A stretch of 35,015 nucleotides of DNA from DATLNM01 sp035536775. Its GTDB lineage: Bacteria > Actinomycetota > CADDZG01 > WHSQ01. A model generated the notes under the pieces. The model saw only the letters and a program-made list of their open reading frames with translations. It was not told where the DNA came from and did no database searches. The DNA is taken from NCBI GenBank assembly GCA_035536775.1, contig DATLNM010000043.1, forward strand, positions 1 to 35,015. The letters run 5' to 3'. The translations under genes and the position numbers were made by a program. Position 1 is the stretch's first letter, and the number at the start of each line of letters is the position of its first letter. This document shows positions 31,936 through 35,015 of this stretch, piece by piece.

Positions 31936-33012
31936 GTGAGCGAGCCGGCCCGAACGACCACAGCTGAGGGTGCCGACCCCACGATCATCGGGCCCTACCT
32001 CGCGGCTCAGCTAGGAGACGAAGCGTGGCTCGACTGCACCCTCGATCTGATCGCGGGAGGCCGGTCGAACCTCACCTACCTCGTTTCGGGACGGGACGGC
32101 GCTGAGGCGGTCCTTCGCCGCCCTCCGCTCGGGCATGTCCTCCCGACCGCGCACGACATGGCCCGAGAGTTCCGGATCCTCAGTGCTCTTGCGGGCTCGT
32201 CGGTGCCCGTCCCCCAGCCACTCCACCTCTGCACGGATCCAGACGTTCTCGGCGTCACGTTCTACGTGATGCAGCGCGTCCACGGACACATCGTCAGAAA
32301 CAGGTTCCCGGCTGGGTACGCCGACGAGCCGTACATCAGGTCGACGATCGGACGTGCCCTGATCGACACCCTGGTCGACCTTCACGCGATCGACTACGGC
32401 TCTGCAGGGTTGGGCGACTTCGGCCACCCCGAAGGGTTCATGCAGCGTCAGCTCCGTCGGTGGACACAACAATGGGAGAAGTCCAAGACGCGGGCGCTGC
32501 CGATGATGGACGATCTCATCGCACGTCTCGACGCCGAGATGCCAACGTCGTCCTCACCCAGCATCGTCCATGGCGACTTTCGCCTCGATAACACCGTTCT
32601 CGATCCAAACGCTCCCGGCACGATCGCTGCCGTGCTCGATTGGGAGATGTCCACGCTCGGTGACCCCCTCTCGGACCTCGGCATGATGCTCGTCTACTGG
32701 CCTCAGGAAGATGATGCCGCGGAGTTCAAGGAATCGTTCGGCTCGATCACCGCGACCGGGGTTGCGGGCTTCCCGACGCGCGAGGATGTCGTCGAACGGT
32801 ACGCGGAAAGAAGCGGACGAGATGTCGAATCCGCCTACTACTACTGGGCCTTCGGGTTCTTCAAACTCGCGGTGATCGCAGAAGGGATCCACGCTCGGTT
32901 CCTGCAAGGGAAGACTCTCGGTAAGGGTTTCGAGACCTTCGGGGAGCGTGTACCGCCCCTTATCGGCCTTGGTGGCTGGGTCCTCGACCGCAAGCACGTC
33001 GGCGCCATCTAG
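31936..33012 (+). CDS. APH-family phosphotransferase (ACAD10/11 N-domain / LvaA-like)
   Basis: 358 aa from GTG 31936. The N-lobe has GGRSNLTYLVSGRDGAEAVLRRPP, typical of the APH branch related to the kinase domain of ACAD10/ACAD11. The C-lobe has the catalytic Brenner-type motif IVHGDFRLDNTVLD (HGDxxxxN) and the metal-binding Asp in AVLDWEMSTLGDPLSDLG. So it is a small-molecule kinase with complete catalytic residues. It is followed by an acyl-CoA dehydrogenase gene of the matching type. In mammals the two are fused in ACAD11, and in Pseudomonas levulinate catabolism LvaA (APH family) phosphorylates 4-hydroxyacyl-CoA. The same role is inferred here; antibiotic resistance is much less likely. 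Confidence 0.88.
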   Translation: MSEPARTTTAEGADPTIIGPYLAAQLGDEAWLDCTLDLIAGGRSNLTYLVSGRDGAEAVLRRPPLGHVLPTAHDMAREFRILSALAGSSVPVPQPLHLCTDPDVLGVTFYVMQRVHGHIVRNRFPAGYADEPYIRSTIGRALIDTLVDLHAIDYGSAGLGDFGHPEGFMQRQLRRWTQQWEKSKTRALPMMDDLIARLDAEMPTSSSPSIVHGDFRLDNTVLDPNAPGTIAAVLDWEMSTLGDPLSDLGMMLVYWPQEDDAAEFKESFGSITATGVAGFPTREDVVERYAERSGRDVESAYYYWAFGFFKLAVIAEGIHARFLQGKTLGKGFETFGERVPPLIGLGGWVLDRKHVGAI

Positions 33013-33032
33013 ACCAGAGGAGAGATAGACGA

Positions 33033-33052
33033 GCGATCGTCACGACGATCGC
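33033..33052. repeat. Perfect 20-bp palindrome, candidate operator
   Basis: GCGATCGTC-AC-GACGATCGC is an exact 9-bp inverted repeat with a 2-base centre, 20 bases after the kinase stop and about 80 before the dehydrogenase start. TetR-type regulators of fatty acid catabolism bind sites of this size. No such regulator gene is in the window. Confidence 0.55.
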
Positions 33053-33130
33053 GATGCAGAGGCGTCGCCACCGGGCGATGCTGGCGCAGGACAAGGAGCC
33101 GACAGGATCGTTGTCCGGAGGGAGGGAAAG

Positions 33131-34336
33131 ATGGAGTTCGAGCACAGCGCGCGGTCGCGGGAGCTGCAAGAAGAGCTGACCCGCTTCATGGATGAGCACA
33201 TCTATCCGAACGAGTCTGTATACGTAGAGCAACTGATGGGACAGGACGACGTCCACCATCAGCCGCCGATCATGGACGAGCTCAAGCGAGAGGCTCGGGC
33301 GCGAGGCTTATGGAATCTCTTCCTCCCCGACGACGTCCACGGAGCGGGGCTCAACAACACCGACTACGCACCCCTCGCCGAGATCATGGGACGCAGCCCC
33401 ATCGCTCCCGAGGCGACGAACTGCTCTGCACCCGACACCGGGAACATGGAGATCCTTGCCGAGTTCGGGACCGACGAGCAGAAAGACCAATGGTTGAAGC
33501 CACTGCTCGACGGCGAGATCCGATCGTGTTTCGGGATGACCGAGCCCGGGGTCGCGAGCTCTGACCCCACGAACCTCGCGAGCACCATCGAGCGCGACGG
33601 AACCGACTACGTCATCAACGGCCGGAAATGGTGGACGAGCGGAGCAGCCGACCCGCGCTGCAAGGTCTGTCTGTTCCTCGGCCTTAGTGATCCCGATGCC
33701 GACCGTTACATGCAGCACAGCTTGGTCTTGATCCCGATGGACGCGCCGGGCGTTGACGTCGTCCGGACACTGCCTGTCTTCGGCTACGACGCAGGGCACG
33801 GCCACTGCGAGATCGCGTTCGAGAATGTAAGGGTTCCGGTCGGGCATCTCCTCGGCGCCGAGGGGGGCGGATTCATGATCGGACAGGCACGCTTGGGCCC
33901 TGGCCGCATCCACCATTGCATGCGAGCCATCGGGATGGCCGAGCGAGCGCTCGAGCTGATGTGCCGACGCGCCCACGGGCGGGTTGCCTTCGGCATCCCT
34001 TTGGCCAAGCAGGGCATCATCCGCGACTGGATAGCCGAGGCCCGTATCCGGATCGAGCAGGCGCGACTCCTGACGCTCAAGGCCGCGTGGATGATGGACA
34101 CCGTTGGTAAGGAGCACGCTCGGATCGAGATCTCGGCGATCAAGGTCGCGGCAGCCGAGCTCGCGACGTGGGTCATCGACCGCGCGATCCAGGTCCACGG
34201 CGGAGCGGGTGTATCGGATGATTTTCCGCTCGCGCTGATGTATGCCCATGCGCGCACACTTCACATCGTCGACGGCGCCGACGAGGTGCACAAGATGGTG
34301 ATCGCGCGCGAAGAGCTCGCCCGCTGGAAGCCGTAG
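33131..34336 (+). CDS. Acyl-CoA dehydrogenase, ACAD10/11-like
   Basis: 401 aa from ATG 33131, with GGAGGGAGGG directly upstream. FAD and substrate motifs are clear: CFGMTEPGVASSDPTNLASTI, YVINGRKWWTSGAADPRCK, RLGPGRIHHCMRAIGMAERALELM, and the C-terminal IQVHGGAGVSDDFPLALMYAHARTL. At the place where most acyl-CoA dehydrogenases have the catalytic Glu (YEGT), this protein has VDGADEVHK, the DG(P/A)DEVH form of the ACAD10/11 subgroup. With the neighbouring kinase this suggests removal of a phosphorylated 4-hydroxyl group from hydroxyacyl-CoA. The subgroup is well supported; the reaction is inferred. Confidence 0.9.
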   Translation: MEFEHSARSRELQEELTRFMDEHIYPNESVYVEQLMGQDDVHHQPPIMDELKREARARGLWNLFLPDDVHGAGLNNTDYAPLAEIMGRSPIAPEATNCSAPDTGNMEILAEFGTDEQKDQWLKPLLDGEIRSCFGMTEPGVASSDPTNLASTIERDGTDYVINGRKWWTSGAADPRCKVCLFLGLSDPDADRYMQHSLVLIPMDAPGVDVVRTLPVFGYDAGHGHCEIAFENVRVPVGHLLGAEGGGFMIGQARLGPGRIHHCMRAIGMAERALELMCRRAHGRVAFGIPLAKQGIIRDWIAEARIRIEQARLLTLKAAWMMDTVGKEHARIEISAIKVAAAELATWVIDRAIQVHGGAGVSDDFPLALMYAHARTLHIVDGADEVHKMVIAREELARWKP

Positions 34337-34348
34337 CGAGGCCGACTA

Positions 34349-34852
34349 CTACTTCGGGATCTTCACCCCTGCACCCGCGGTGTAGGTGAACGAGGCGTTG
34401 ACGCCGCCCGCCCCGGGGAAGATGCAAACGATCGCCTTCTCCATCGACGCGGGGACCTTGCCCGATTCGCCGCCTGTCGCGCGGTGTGCGAAATCGACCG
34501 TGGCCGGAGCGCCGGCTGTAGTGGGATCACTCGCGACCTGATCGGGGGTTCCGAACTTCTGCACGAATTGGATGTCCAGGTCGATCGTCCCGGTCCCGCC
34601 CGTAGCTTCGAGGACGAAGTTCTTGCCGGCAGTCTTGGGGTCGACATCGAAGACATGGCCGAACACGCTGTTGCCATTGCCCATCGTGAGCATGGCGATG
34701 CGGCGCTGGATACCCGGGAAACATGCGTTCTGGTCCTGGGGATGCGGCGCCGGCAACACGACCGTGCCGGAGACCTCTTGCTTCTTGCCCTGCGCGTATG
34801 CGGCGCTCGGGACCAGTAACAACATCAACGCGACCGCAAGCCATTTCTTCAT
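34349..34852 (-). CDS. Small secreted protein of unknown function
   Basis: 167 aa with a clear signal peptide (MKKWLAVALMLLLVPSAAYAQG, cleavage near residue 21). The mature part is a compact, probably beta-rich domain with two Cys (NACFPG near 43 and AIVCIFPG near 143) that could form a disulfide. Phrases include RRIAMLTMGNGNSVFGHVFDVD, TIDLDIQFVQKFG and NASFTYTAGAGVKIPK. I do not recognise the family. It is convergent with the acyl-CoA dehydrogenase gene and probably transcribed alone. Confidence 0.75.
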   Translation of the reverse strand: MKKWLAVALMLLLVPSAAYAQGKKQEVSGTVVLPAPHPQDQNACFPGIQRRIAMLTMGNGNSVFGHVFDVDPKTAGKNFVLEATGGTGTIDLDIQFVQKFGTPDQVASDPTTAGAPATVDFAHRATGGESGKVPASMEKAIVCIFPGAGGVNASFTYTAGAGVKIPK

Positions 34853-34936
34853 GTGGAACGCCCTTTCGCCCTAGACCGTCGCCCTGAGACGGTCGCCCTG
34901 ACACCCCTCGTCGAGACCCTTTCTGGATCTCGGCTG

Positions 34937-35015
34937 CTAGACCACCTGCACCGTCACGGGAACGCCATTCAGGACGGCGTTTCCGGACAGCGGATCTATC
35001 ACCTGTTCGTCAGTT
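34937..35015 (-). CDS. C-terminal end of a probable molybdopterin oxidoreductase
   Basis: The minus strand at the right edge reads in frame TDEQVIDPLSGNAVLNGVPVTVQVV and then TAG (34939-34937). The phrase LTDEQxxDPLSGxxxLxGxPVxV is typical of the last residues of the molydop-binding domain in DMSO-reductase-family enzymes. Only about 25 codons are visible, so the call is tentative. Confidence 0.45.
   Translation of the reverse strand, partial: TDEQVIDPLSGNAVLNGVPVTVQVV

Noticed and set aside
31936..33012. Aminoglycoside resistance gene
   Set aside because: The kinase belongs by its motifs and by its dehydrogenase neighbour to the ACAD10/11-type branch, not to resistance enzymes.
1..35015. 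CRISPR array, insertion sequence or prophage
   Set aside because: No regularly spaced repeats, transposase, integrase or phage structural genes were seen on either strand.

Overview
The window is high-GC, gene-dense bacterial DNA. It most likely comes from a member of the Actinomycetota outside the well-studied genera. This is an inference from gene content. The biotin cluster ends in a bsaP-type Cys-rich gene, the arginine operon carries argR internally, one surface protein ends in an LAxTG-type sorting signal, GTG and TTG starts are common, and several genes look leaderless (a TANNNT box 6-8 nt before the start codon). No insertion sequence, integrase, phage gene or CRISPR array was seen.

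Layout. 1-2662 (-): a secreted TolB/PD40 beta-propeller protein translationally coupled to a glycoside hydrolase family 9 enzyme that runs off the left edge. 2852-4330 (+): an orphan branched-chain-amino-acid-type substrate-binding lipoprotein. 4327-11590 (-): the arginine operon argC-J-B-D-R-G-H, every junction overlapping or nearly so, without argF, read from a leaderless promoter with ARG-box-like sequence. 11721-13070 (-): a surface protein with a C-terminal LATTG sorting signal and a strong terminator. A divergent region with a perfect 12-bp inverted repeat separates it from a methyltransferase plus PAS-GGDEF-EAL pair (13403-15952, +). 15968-18266 (-): MFS transporter, double-ACT protein and peptide deformylase as one operon. 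18385-20509: two unrecognised genes around a NarL-type response regulator, the second preceded by a hairpin-rich leader with mutually exclusive pairings near its ribosome binding site. 20559-20819: tRNA-Val(GAC) and tRNA-Cys(GCA). 20839-21776 (-): PadR repressor and small membrane protein, with a palindromic operator inside the promoter.

21872-26193 (+): complete late biotin pathway bioA-F-D-B plus bsaP. 26198-30724 (+): a Crp-family regulator, a zinc-ribbon/class III cyclase/AAA ATPase/TPR protein and a single-domain receiver, probably a cyclic-nucleotide signalling unit. 30728-31831 (-): secreted alpha/beta hydrolase. 31936-34336 (+): an APH-family kinase next to an ACAD10/11-like acyl-CoA dehydrogenase, with a 20-bp palindrome between them. 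34349-35015 (-): a small secreted protein and the last codons of a probable molybdopterin oxidoreductase.

The window is mostly core metabolism (arginine, biotin) interleaved with signalling genes. The items most worth following up are the leader RNA at 19796-20011, the split APH/ACAD pair with its palindrome, the LATTG surface protein with the neighbouring inverted repeat, the PadR operator, and the unusual C33 of tRNA-Val.
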